A stretch of DNA of 13,317 nt from Bordetella parapertussis (GCA_945875935.1 CAMCNE010000061.1:1-13317); one strand, 5' to 3'; positions 1 to 6,416 are shown, counted from the stretch's first letter. The notes: a model not told the origin generated them from the letters alone. A program made the numbers and translations.

Positions 1-137
1 TCGACGCGGTGGTGCGCCGTCAGGGCAAACACCTCGAAGCGATCGGGGTGCCGCGAAAGAACATCCAGCGTGCTGGTGCCGATGGATCCGGTCGAGCCCA
101 GGATGCACACACGCATGGGGCTGCTGCTGGTGCTCAT
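1..137 (-). CDS. dxr: 1-deoxy-D-xylulose 5-phosphate reductoisomerase, N-terminal part (cut by window edge)
   Basis: Only about the first 45 codons are present; the gene runs off the left edge. The product would convert DXP to 2-C-methyl-D-erythritol 4-phosphate with NADPH, the first committed step of the MEP isoprenoid pathway in the cytosol. The visible N-terminus holds the NADPH-binding signature of the family: residues 13-19 read LGSTGSI, followed by GTSTLDV and then RHPDRFEVFALTAHH. The ATG at 137 overlaps the cdsA stop as ATGA, which suggests translational coupling, and GGGGGC lies about 8 nt upstream. A second in-frame ATG at 116 would remove seven Ser/Thr-rich residues and is possible. 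It lies downstream of cdsA and uppS, so precursor supply (MEP pathway) sits in the same transcript as its consumer UppS. The family call is firm despite the truncation. Confidence 0.93.
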   Translation of the reverse strand, partial: MSTSSSPMRVCILGSTGSIGTSTLDVLSRHPDRFEVFALTAHHRV

Positions 138-973
138 CTCAAAGCCCCCAGCGCGATGGCGATCGGGAACACCGGCAGCAAGGCGTCGACCCGGTCGAGC
201 ACGCCACCGTGGCCGGGAAGCAAGCCGCTGCTGTCCTTGGCCCCGGCGTTTCGCTTGACCAGTGACTCGGTCAGGTCACCCACCACACCCATCGCGGTCA
301 GGAACACGCTCAGCAGCACCATTCCAACCACCCCCGAACCGGAAAACGCCACAGAGTAAAGGCTGGGCGAATCGAGCGCCCATTGACGATCGGCCACAAC
401 CCACAACCCGCCCACCAGCAACACCCCCACCATGCCACTCCACACGCCTTCCCAGCTTTTGCCAGGACTGATCGAAGGCGCCAGCTTGCGCCGGCCCCAG
501 GCTCGACCGCCAAAGTAAGCGGCGATGTCAGAGATCCAGACCAAGCTGAACACCGACAAGATGAAGTTGAGACCTCGCGCACGGGCCGCGCACATCGCCA
601 GCCACGCCAGCCAGAGCAAGAGCAGCCCGCCCGCGCATCGAAGCAAGGCCGGCACAAGGCCCCAGCCCACCGGACCAGCCCTGAGTGCCAAGGCGCCTGC
701 GATCACCCACAGACCCGTCGCCGAAAGCCACAGCGCGTCCGGCGCGGAATCGACCCAGCCTGACACCCAGGCGGCGCCACAGGCCAGCGCGAGCAGTAAA
801 GCAGACCCCACCGACGCGACCGTTCCGCCGCCATTGAGCCTGACCCACTCCCAGCCACCCGCCGCGACAAACACCAATGTGAAGGCCGCGAAGGGCCAAG
901 CCATCGGCGCGAACAGCGCGGGCAGCAAGACAAGCAGCAGCAGCACCGCCGTGATGACGCGTTGCTTGAGCAT
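134..973 (-). CDS. cdsA: Phosphatidate cytidylyltransferase (CDP-diglyceride synthase)
   Basis: This integral membrane enzyme makes CDP-diacylglycerol from phosphatidic acid and CTP, the branch-point precursor of bacterial phospholipids. The 279-residue product is mostly hydrophobic, with an N-terminal helix at about residues 5-22 and several more helices through 225. The C-terminus carries the family signature: VVGDLTESLVKRNAGAKDS at about 230-248, then LLPGHGGVLDRVDALLP at about 251-267, including the acidic residues expected to bind metal. SPGKSWEGVWSG near 169-180 is another conserved family block. Length is typical of the family. The start is 2 nt downstream of the uppS stop and the stop overlaps the dxr ATG, so it is embedded in the operon and probably translated by coupling; no strong Shine-Dalgarno is seen. 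Confidence 0.96.
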   Translation of the reverse strand: MLKQRVITAVLLLLVLLPALFAPMAWPFAAFTLVFVAAGGWEWVRLNGGGTVASVGSALLLALACGAAWVSGWVDSAPDALWLSATGLWVIAGALALRAGPVGWGLVPALLRCAGGLLLLWLAWLAMCAARARGLNFILSVFSLVWISDIAAYFGGRAWGRRKLAPSISPGKSWEGVWSGMVGVLLVGGLWVVADRQWALDSPSLYSVAFSGSGVVGMVLLSVFLTAMGVVGDLTESLVKRNAGAKDSSGLLPGHGGVLDRVDALLPVFPIAIALGALR

Positions 974-975
974 CG

Positions 976-1719
976 TCAGCGCACCAGATCGGCTTCAAGG
1001 CTCGGGGCAGCCTCGATGGCTCCGAATCGCCTGTCGCGCCGCGCGTATTCAGCGAACGACGCATCGAGCTCCTTCTCACCGAAATCAGGCCACAGGCAAT
1101 CAGAAAAGCACAGCTCAGAGTACGCGGTCTGCCACAGCAGGAAGTTGCTGATGCGCACTTCGCCACCGGTGCGGATGAACAGGTCTGGGTCGGGTGCATG
1201 GCTGAGCGCCATGTAGCTGCTCAGGCGTGCCTCATCGAGCTGATCCGGGGCGATGCCGTCGCGCATGGCGCGCTGGCAGGCCTGAAGCACATCCCAGCGG
1301 CCGCCGTAATTGAAGGCCACCGACAGGGTGATTCGCGTGTTGTGCCGAGTGCTGGACTCGGCGTGGTCCCAGGCTTCACGCACGTGAGCGGGCAGGCTTT
1401 CGCGGTCGCCGATGATGCGAACGCGAACGCCGTTTTTGGCCATCACTCCGAGGTACTTGGGAACCGCCAGCAGCACCAGCGACATCAGCCCCGTCACCTC
1501 ATCGTTGGGACGCTTCCAGTTCTCGGAGGAAAACGCGAACACCGTGAGGAACTCGACGCCCCGATCGGCACATGCCAGCACCGTCTTGACCAGCGTGTCG
1601 ACGCCTTGCTTGTGGCCCAGAAAACGCGGCTTGAAGTGGCGCCGCGCCCAACGCCCGTTGCCGTCCATCACGATGGCGACATGGCGCGGGACACTCGAGA
1701 CGACGGGCAATGCGCTCAC
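976..1719 (-). CDS. uppS: Undecaprenyl diphosphate synthase (cis-prenyltransferase)
   Basis: UppS condenses eight isopentenyl diphosphates onto farnesyl diphosphate to give C55-PP, the lipid carrier for peptidoglycan and O-antigen. From the chosen GTG start the product has 247 residues (E. coli 253). Visible family motifs are HVAIVMDGNGRWA at about 13-25 with the catalytic Asp at 19, FAFSSENWKRP at about 61-71, and FIRTGGEVRISNFLLWQ in the C-terminal half, which binds the IPP diphosphate. The reading frame is open far into frr (to 1929), but the region upstream of 1719 shows no family similarity. No ATG lies between the frr stop and the HVAIVMDGNG motif in this frame. GTG at 1719 is preceded by GAGGA at 10 nt and gives MSALPVVSSVPRHVAIV, so it is the most likely start; TTG at 1710 is less likely. 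It lies 49 nt after frr and 2 nt before cdsA. Confidence 0.95.
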   Translation of the reverse strand: MSALPVVSSVPRHVAIVMDGNGRWARRHFKPRFLGHKQGVDTLVKTVLACADRGVEFLTVFAFSSENWKRPNDEVTGLMSLVLLAVPKYLGVMAKNGVRVRIIGDRESLPAHVREAWDHAESSTRHNTRITLSVAFNYGGRWDVLQACQRAMRDGIAPDQLDEARLSSYMALSHAPDPDLFIRTGGEVRISNFLLWQTAYSELCFSDCLWPDFGEKELDASFAEYARRDRRFGAIEAAPSLEADLVR

Positions 1720-1768
1720 CGAACCATCGTCCTCGACAACTCGGCAGTCACAGGGGCGCAGGCTACGG

Positions 1769-2329
1769 TCATACCGCCAGCACTTCGGCTTCCTTGGCCG
1801 ACACCAGGCGGTCAATTTCGGCGATGGTGCGATCGGTGAGCTTTTGCATCTCGTCGAGCGAACGACGCTCGTCGTCTTCGGAAATTTCCTTGTCCTTGAG
1901 CAGGCGCTTGGCGTGATCGTTGGCGTCACGGCGCAGGTTGCGAACCGCGATTCGCGCGTCTTCGCCGGCGTTGCGAACGATCTTGGTCAGGTCCTTGCGG
2001 CGCTCTTCGGTGAGCGCGGGCATGGGCACACGAATCAGGTCGCCCTGCGTGGATGGATTGAGCCCGAGATCGCTCTCGCGGATGGCCTTCTCGATCTTCG
2101 CACCCATGCCCTTTTCCCAGGGCTGCACGCTGATCGTGCGGGCATCGAGCAGCGTCACATTGGCCACCTGCGTCAGGGGCACATTCGAGCCGTAGTAGTC
2201 CACCTGAACCTGGTCAAGGATGCCCGGATGGGCGCGTCCCGTGCGGATCTTGTGGATTTCGTTCTTGAACGACTCCACCGAGCGGGCCATCTTTTGCTCG
2301 GCAGTTTTCTTGATGTCGGCAATGCTCAT
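1769..2329 (-). CDS. frr: Ribosome recycling factor
   Basis: RRF works with EF-G to split post-termination ribosomes so that subunits can be reused. The 186-residue product matches the usual length (E. coli 185). It begins MSIADIKKTAEQKM, followed by the conserved KIRTGRAHPGIL block near 27-38, YYGSNVPLTQVANV near 46-59, and the helical C-terminus with VRNLRRDANDHAKR and KEISEDDERR, which belong to the long three-helix bundle. AGGA sits about 8 nt before the ATG, supporting the start. It follows pyrH by 24 nt with no terminator and precedes uppS by 49 nt, as in many proteobacteria. No unusual features are seen. Confidence 0.98.
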   Translation of the reverse strand: MSIADIKKTAEQKMARSVESFKNEIHKIRTGRAHPGILDQVQVDYYGSNVPLTQVANVTLLDARTISVQPWEKGMGAKIEKAIRESDLGLNPSTQGDLIRVPMPALTEERRKDLTKIVRNAGEDARIAVRNLRRDANDHAKRLLKDKEISEDDERRSLDEMQKLTDRTIAEIDRLVSAKEAEVLAV

Positions 2330-2353
2330 CGCGCTTTCCTGCGGACAACGGTT

Positions 2354-3064
2354 TCACACATGGACGAGGGTGCCCTCGTCCTCGCCAAGCACCACGCGCT
2401 TGAGTGCACCCGGCTTGAAGATGCTGAACACCTTGATGGGCAGCTTCTGGTCGCGGCACAGGGCAAAAGCGGTGGCGTCGAGCACCTGGAGGTTCTTGTT
2501 GATCGCTTCGTCGAAGCTGATCTGCGCGTAGCGCGTGGCGTGCGGATCCTTCTTGGGATCAGCGCTGTACACCCCGTCGACCTTGGTCGCCTTCAAGACG
2601 ATCTGCGCGCCGATTTCAGCCCCGCGCAGCGCTGCGGCCGTGTCGGTTGTGAAGAAGGGATTGCCAGTGCCCGCCGCAAAGATGACCACCTTGCCTTCTT
2701 CCAGATACTGCAGCGCCTTCGGCCGCACATAAGGCTCGACGACCTGCTCGATCGCGATGGCGGACATCACGCGAGCGGTCATGCCTTCTTGGCGCATGGT
2801 GTCGGCCAGCGCCAGCGCGTTCATCACGGTGGCCAGCATGCCCATGTAATCGGCAGTCGCGCGGTCCATGCCGACCGAGCCGCCCGCCACGCCGCGAAAG
2901 ATGTTGCCGCCGCCGATGACCACGGCCACTTCGCAACCCAGCAGCGTCACCTCTTGCACCTCGCGCACCATGCGCACGATGGTGGCCCGGTTGATGCCGT
3001 AGGCATCATCGCCCATCAGGGCTTCGCCGGACAGCTTGAGCAGGATGCGCTTGTAAGCTGGCAT
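2354..3064 (-). CDS. pyrH: Uridylate (UMP) kinase
   Basis: PyrH phosphorylates UMP to UDP using ATP in the cytosol, feeding pyrimidine nucleotides into RNA, DNA and sugar-nucleotide synthesis. It is a hexameric amino-acid-kinase-fold enzyme, unrelated to eukaryotic UMP/CMP kinases. The 236-residue product shows the N-terminal ILLKLSGEAL (7-16), VVIGGGNIFRG (48-58) of the phosphate-binding loop, DRATADYMGM (67-76) with the UMP-contacting Asp, GTGNPFFTTDTAAALRG (132-148) and KVDGVYSADPKKDP (161-174) of the nucleotide site. The length is usual for the family. The ATG has only a weak GGGA upstream. The 78-nt gap to tsf contains a GC-rich hairpin, so part of the pyrH transcription may be attenuated or separately initiated. 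Confidence 0.98.
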   Translation of the reverse strand: MPAYKRILLKLSGEALMGDDAYGINRATIVRMVREVQEVTLLGCEVAVVIGGGNIFRGVAGGSVGMDRATADYMGMLATVMNALALADTMRQEGMTARVMSAIAIEQVVEPYVRPKALQYLEEGKVVIFAAGTGNPFFTTDTAAALRGAEIGAQIVLKATKVDGVYSADPKKDPHATRYAQISFDEAINKNLQVLDATAFALCRDQKLPIKVFSIFKPGALKRVVLGEDEGTLVHV

Positions 3065-3105
3065 GAAAACGTTTCCCGTGCTTGGACGATCGAAGAAGTC
3101 TAAAC

Positions 3106-3123
3106 GCAGCCCCCAGGGGCTGC
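3106..3123 (-). terminator. GC-rich hairpin between tsf and pyrH, possible weak terminator/attenuator
   Basis: A perfect 8-bp inverted repeat (GCAGCCCC / GGGGCTGC, 2-nt centre; realistically 7 bp with a 4-nt loop) lies 20 nt after the tsf stop on the transcribed strand. It is followed only by GTTTAGACTT, so the U-tract is poor. It may reduce read-through, stabilise the upstream mRNA 3' end, or do nothing. Seen directly; function is inference. Confidence 0.4.
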
Positions 3124-3142
3124 AGCCGGCAAAGGTCGGGCC

Positions 3143-4063
3143 TCAGGCTCCCTTCGCGGCAGCCACCTGAGCGGCCACCTCCGCAGCGAAGTCATCCACC
3201 TTCTTTTCGATGCCCTCGCCCACGACGTAAAGGACAAAGTCCTTGACCTGCGTGTTGGCGGCCTTGAGCATGGCTTCCACGGTTTGCTTGTCATTCTTCA
3301 CGAAGGTCTGGTTCAGCAGGCTGACTTCCTTCAGGTACTTCTGCACCGATCCCTCGACGCGCTTGGCGACGATTTCAGCCGACTGGGGAGCCTTGCCTTC
3401 GGCGCGCGCCTTCTCAGCGTCTTCCTCGGCTTTCTGCGAAGCGATGGAGCGCTCCTTGTCGATCAGCGAAGTGGGCACATCTGAGGCCGCGAGCGAGACC
3501 GGCTTCATGGCTGCCACGTGCATGGCCACGTCCTTGGCGGCGGTGTCGTCGCCGTCGAATTCAACCATCACGCCGATGCGCGTGCCATGGAGGTAGTACG
3601 CGAGCTTGCCGCCGTCGGCGTAGCGCTTGAAGCGGCGAATGGCCATGTTCTCGCCGATCTTGCCGATCAGACCCTTGCGAACGTCTTCGAGCGTCGGGCC
3701 GAACCCGTCCTGCTCGTAGGCCAGCGCCGACAGCGCGGCCACATCGGCCGGATTGCTCTTGGCCACCAGTTCAGCACAGGCCTTGGTGAAGGCAAGGAAG
3801 GAATCGTTCTTCGACACGAAGTCGGTTTCGCAATTGACTTCAACCAGCGCGCCTGACGTGCCATCGACAAAAGCCGACACAACGCCCTCGGCGGTGACGC
3901 GCGAAGCGGCCTTGCCGGCCTTGCTGCCGAGCTTGACGCGCAGCAGTTCTTCGGCGCGCTCCATGTCGCCCTCGGCTTCGGTCAGTGCCTTTTTGCACTC
4001 CATCATCGGCGCATCAGTCTTGGCGCGCAGTTCGGCGACCATGCTTGCTGTGATTGCGGACAT
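3143..4063 (-). CDS. tsf: Translation elongation factor Ts
   Basis: EF-Ts is the guanine nucleotide exchange factor that regenerates EF-Tu-GTP. The 306-residue product has the N-terminal UBA-like domain (ITASMVAELRAKTDAPMMEC at 4-23, then KKAL), the TDFVSKNDSF block of the core domain near residue 80, and the C-terminal domain ending in a basic, Ala-rich tail (AAQVAAAKGA). It is somewhat longer than E. coli EF-Ts (283), in line with betaproteobacterial homologues. The start is supported by a strong AAGGAGA seven nt upstream of the ATG. It follows rpsB by 119 nt, with an intrinsic-terminator-like hairpin in between, so tsf expression probably depends on read-through or on its strong ribosome site. 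Confidence 0.98.
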   Translation of the reverse strand: MSAITASMVAELRAKTDAPMMECKKALTEAEGDMERAEELLRVKLGSKAGKAASRVTAEGVVSAFVDGTSGALVEVNCETDFVSKNDSFLAFTKACAELVAKSNPADVAALSALAYEQDGFGPTLEDVRKGLIGKIGENMAIRRFKRYADGGKLAYYLHGTRIGVMVEFDGDDTAAKDVAMHVAAMKPVSLAASDVPTSLIDKERSIASQKAEEDAEKARAEGKAPQSAEIVAKRVEGSVQKYLKEVSLLNQTFVKNDKQTVEAMLKAANTQVKDFVLYVVGEGIEKKVDDFAAEVAAQVAAAKGA

Positions 4064-4128
4064 TTACGGTTCTCCTTGGGTCTGATTCATCGACCGTGCA
4101 GCACGGGATGGTTCATCGGTACACATTG

Positions 4129-4154
4129 AAAAAAGGGGCTGAAACAGCCCCTTT
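4129..4154 (-). terminator. Intrinsic terminator / attenuator between rpsB and tsf
   Basis: On the rpsB-coding strand the sequence reads AAAGGGGCTG-TTT-CAGCCCC followed directly by TTTTTT. The 7-bp GC-rich stem extends to 10 bp with A-U pairs. This is a textbook intrinsic terminator, placed 28 nt after the rpsB stop and about 65 nt before tsf. In E. coli the rpsB-tsf gap is also known to carry a partial terminator, which sets S2 above EF-Ts read-through. Partial action here is inference, since tsf has no obvious promoter of its own. Confidence 0.85.
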
Positions 4155-4182
4155 CGATCCCACCACGGTGAGATCTGCGGGC

Positions 4183-4926
4183 TCAGTTGGCTTCTTCGAC
4201 TTCCACGAATTCATCGCTGCCGGCAACCGCCTGCACCACTTCATTGGTGGCGTTGGCCTTGCCCTGAAGCACGGCGTCTGCCACGGCCTTGGCATACAGC
4301 GCGACGGCCTTGGCCGAGTCGTCGTTGCCAGGAATGATGTAGTCGATGCCCAATGGCGAGTGGTTCGAATCGACCACGCCCACCACCGGAATGCCGAGCT
4401 TGTTGGCTTCGGCGATCGCGATCTTGTGATAGCCCACGTCGATCACGAACAAGGCATCGGGCAGCGCGCTCATGTTCTGGATGCCGCCGATGTCTTTTTC
4501 GAGCTTGGCCAGCTCGCGTTGGAACATGAGGGCTTCTTTCTTGATGCGGATTTCGGTGCCCGCTTCGATCTGGGCTTGCATGTCCTTCAGGCGCTTGAGC
4601 GAGCCCTTGACCGTCTTGAAGTTGGTCAACATGCCACCCAGCCAACGCTGGTCAACGAATGGCATGCCAGCGCGTGCCGCCTCGAGCGACACCACCTCAC
4701 GCGCCTGACGCTTGGTGCCCACCATCAAGATGGTGCCGCGCTTGGCGGCGAGCTGGCGCACGAACTTGAGCGCGTCATTGAAAAGAGGCTGAGTCTTTTC
4801 AAGGTTGATGATGTGAATCTTGTTGCGATGGCCGTAGATGTACGGGGCCATCTTGGGGTTCCAGAAGCGGGTCTGGTGTCCGAAGTGGACGCCGGCTTCC
4901 AGCATTTCGCGCATGCTTACTGTCAT
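4183..4926 (-). CDS. rpsB: 30S ribosomal protein S2
   Basis: S2 binds the 30S subunit late in assembly, near the platform and next to S1. The 247-residue product (E. coli 241) begins MTVSMREMLEAGVHFGHQTR, and continues with FWNPKMAPYIYGHRNKIHII, the highly conserved family N-terminus. MVGTKRQAREVV, QRWLGGMLTNF and the C-terminal GIPVVGVVDSNHSP and IDYIIPGNDDSAKAV blocks follow. The tail is acidic (EFVEVEEAN). The start is fixed by GGAGA about 7 nt before the ATG at 4926; a TTG four codons upstream would place this Shine-Dalgarno inside the coding region. It is the first gene of the long minus-strand operon. The leader (4927 to about 5071) has strong folding potential, consistent with the known autoregulation of rpsB by S2 in other proteobacteria. 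Confidence 0.98.
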   Translation of the reverse strand: MTVSMREMLEAGVHFGHQTRFWNPKMAPYIYGHRNKIHIINLEKTQPLFNDALKFVRQLAAKRGTILMVGTKRQAREVVSLEAARAGMPFVDQRWLGGMLTNFKTVKGSLKRLKDMQAQIEAGTEIRIKKEALMFQRELAKLEKDIGGIQNMSALPDALFVIDVGYHKIAIAEANKLGIPVVGVVDSNHSPLGIDYIIPGNDDSAKAVALYAKAVADAVLQGKANATNEVVQAVAGSDEFVEVEEAN

Positions 4927-4997
4927 GGTGATCTCCAAAGGTTGGTTCTAAAATCCGGCTGAAATTGACATGCGCTTTGGTCTGAACCAAGGCTCAT
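4923..4997 (-). CDS. Possible 24-codon leader ORF overlapping the rpsB start
   Basis: An ATG at 4997 in the rpsB leader is preceded by GAAAGG with a 6-nt spacer (GAAAGG-TGTTGC-ATG) and opens a 24-codon frame (starting MSLGSDQSAC and ending NLWRSP). Its TGA overlaps the rpsB ATG as ATGA. Its translation would run through the leader hairpin and the rpsB Shine-Dalgarno. The peptide resembles nothing I recognise. The same frame is open far upstream, so openness alone means little; this may be chance. It is listed because a ribosome site and a coupling overlap coincide. Confidence 0.25.
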   Translation of the reverse strand: MSLGSDQSACQFQPDFRTNLWRSP

Positions 4998-5022
4998 GCA
5001 ACACCTTTCGATAGCCGGATTT
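4927..5022 (-). promoter_or_regulatory. Structured rpsB 5' leader (candidate S2-responsive leader)
   Basis: On the rpsB strand a perfect 10-bp outer stem, AAATCCGGCT (5022-5013) with AGCCGGATTT (4960-4951), closes a 52-nt interior. Inside it, TTGCATG (5001-4995) can pair with CATGTCAA (4972-4965) with one bulge, and TTGGT (4990-4986) with ACCAA (4981-4977). The apical TTGGTTC (4990-4984) is also a perfect 7-nt complement of GAACCAA (4948-4942), just before the ribosome site, and CCAAAG (4980-4975) is complementary to CTTTGG (4940-4935), which overlaps the GGAG Shine-Dalgarno. These alternatives are mutually exclusive and look switch-like. S2 autoregulates rpsB through its leader in gammaproteobacteria; applying that here is inference. 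Confidence 0.65.
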
Positions 5023-5077
5023 GCGGATGTGTTTGTTCGCGGTGGGGTCGACTGACCCGCCCCGGAAAAACCTCCGG

Positions 5078-5086
5078 ATGATACCA
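5078..5086 (-). promoter_or_regulatory. Candidate extended -10 promoter element for rpsB operon
   Basis: On the minus strand TGGTATCAT reads as an extended -10 (TG-N-TATCAT). Transcription would start near 5071 and give a leader of about 145 nt, enough to include the whole structured region. No good -35 (TTGACA-like) is seen 16-18 nt upstream. The element lies just before the start of the divergent gene at 5095. Confidence 0.35.
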
Positions 5087-5094
5087 GCCCCGAC

Positions 5095-6402
5095 ATGATC
5101 CTGGCCGCATCGAATCTGAAAATCGCCGTGGTCGGCGCCGGCGTGATCGGCGTCACCTCGGCCTATGAATTGGCTGCCGCTGGCCACGAGGTCACCGTGT
5201 TCGACATCGGCGGCACGATCGCTGGCGAGGCCAGCTTTGCCCCGGCCGGCATGGACGGCCCCGGATGGGCCATGGGCTGGTCGGCGCTCGCAGCCGCGGC
5301 ACCCGGTTTGCCGGCGCTGGGTGTCGGCGCCAATCCACTGCGATGGCTTTGGGCTGCCCGTTGGCTCAACGCCCATCGCCGCTCGGCCTTGCCACTGCTC
5401 CACCAGCGCACGCACCGCCTGGCCGCCTACAGCCGCGAGCGCGCCCAGGAGCTCAGGCGCTCGCTCAATCTCGAATTCGAAAACGCAGCCGGCGTGCTGG
5501 TGCTCAGCCGCAGCGCCGCGCACACCAAAGGCATGCTCAAGGCCGCTCTGATGCTTGAGCAACTGGGCGTGGCGCACCGCCGTCTTGCGGCCGATGAATG
5601 CCTGAGCATCGAGCCGGGGCTGAACCCCGAACAACGGCCCGATGCCGCCATCCATCTGAGCGGCGAAGGCACGGGCAACTGTCGCGAATTCACCCACCTC
5701 ATGCGTCAACACGCCGAGCGGCTGGGCGTGCGGTTCGTCTTTCACACCGAGGTGACGGGCATCACTGCGGGAGAGCGTCCGGTGCTCACGCTGCGCCGGG
5801 CACCACCCGCATCTTCGGCACCTGGCTCATCGCGTGAGCCAGAACACCCCGAAGAGCAAGCTGCGTTCGATGCTGTGGCCGTTTGCTCGGCGATCGGTGC
5901 GAAGCCGCTTTTGGCCGGCTGCGGCCTGAGGCTGCCCCTGGCCCGCTTGCTCGGCCATTCGGTGACGCTGCCGCTGCGCTTGGAGGACATGAGCGCGAGT
6001 TCGATCGGGCCGACGTCTGCCGTCATCGACGCCGGCAAGCGAATCTCGATCACGCGATCAGGCTCGAGAGTGCGTGTGGCCGCCGTGACGCGGCTGGGTG
6101 GGCCAACCAGCGCCAACGACCGCAGCGCCGTGGAGCCGCTGTACCGCTTGCTCGATCACTGGTTTCCCGGCTGTGCACGCGCCAGCCAGGCCCAGCATTG
6201 GGCGGGCGCCTGTTCGGCCTTGCCCGATGGGCTGCCGCTGATCGGTGCCAGCGGCGTGCGCGGCGTGTGGCTCAACATCGGTCACGGCGACACCGGCTGG
6301 GCGATGGCCTGCGGTTCGGCGAAAGTGCTGTCCGATTCGATCTGCGGGCGATCGCCGGGCATCGACATCGAAGGCCTCGGCATCGAGCGCTTGCGGTCCT
6401 GA
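5095..6402 (+). CDS. FAD-dependent oxidoreductase, D-amino-acid dehydrogenase (DadA)-like
   Basis: A 435-residue protein of the DAO (FAD-dependent amino-acid oxidoreductase) family. The N-terminus has the Rossmann dinucleotide motif VVGAGVIG (12-19) and the acidic residue of VTVFD (37) for the adenosine ribose. The C-terminus has DGLPLIG (378-384) and GHGDTGWAMACGSAKVLSD (396-414), which correspond to the FAD-contacting end of DadA (usually GHG-x-x-GW-T-M-ACGS). EASFAPAGM (45-53) sits where DadA has a SxANAG-type block. Such enzymes oxidise D-amino acids to keto acids and pass electrons to the respiratory chain; the substrate cannot be told here. Residues about 233-254 are a Pro/Ser/Glu-rich stretch absent from a compact DAO core, and its DNA forms a palindrome. 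No Shine-Dalgarno precedes the ATG. It converges on xerD with a 14-bp gap. Alternative: a glycine-oxidase-like member of the same family. Confidence 0.85.
   Translation: MILAASNLKIAVVGAGVIGVTSAYELAAAGHEVTVFDIGGTIAGEASFAPAGMDGPGWAMGWSALAAAAPGLPALGVGANPLRWLWAARWLNAHRRSALPLLHQRTHRLAAYSRERAQELRRSLNLEFENAAGVLVLSRSAAHTKGMLKAALMLEQLGVAHRRLAADECLSIEPGLNPEQRPDAAIHLSGEGTGNCREFTHLMRQHAERLGVRFVFHTEVTGITAGERPVLTLRRAPPASSAPGSSREPEHPEEQAAFDAVAVCSAIGAKPLLAGCGLRLPLARLLGHSVTLPLRLEDMSASSIGPTSAVIDAGKRISITRSGSRVRVAAVTRLGGPTSANDRSAVEPLYRLLDHWFPGCARASQAQHWAGACSALPDGLPLIGASGVRGVWLNIGHGDTGWAMACGSAKVLSDSICGRSPGIDIEGLGIERLRS
5812..5855. repeat. Two-part inverted repeat inside the DadA-like gene
   Basis: TCTTCGG (5812-5818) pairs with CCGAAGA (5849-5855), and inside it CTGGCTCA (5822-5829) pairs perfectly with TGAGCCAG (5835-5842) across TCGCG. 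The 15 paired bases are split by a 3/6-nt internal loop. It encodes part of the low-complexity segment near residues 240-254. It looks like a small palindrome that entered the gene in frame, though it may be chance. Confidence 0.5.
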
Positions 6403-6416
6403 CTCTGGCGGGATGC

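Noticed and set aside
1720..1929. 70-codon upstream extension of the uppS frame into frr
   Set aside because: It overlaps frr in another frame, shows no UppS similarity, and the GTG at 1719 has a ribosome site.
1412..3103. A 563-codon plus-strand ORF opposite uppS, frr and pyrH
   Set aside because: It is a GC-rich antisense frame; the three minus-strand genes there are unmistakable and the antisense product resembles no family.
4927..4938. TTG start four codons upstream of the rpsB ATG
   Set aside because: It would put the GGAGA ribosome site inside the coding region, and family N-termini begin at the ATG.
4965..4993. TTGACA at 4965-4970 as a plus-strand -35 for the gene at 5095
   Set aside because: No -10-like hexamer lies 16-18 nt downstream, and the bases belong to the leader inverted repeat.
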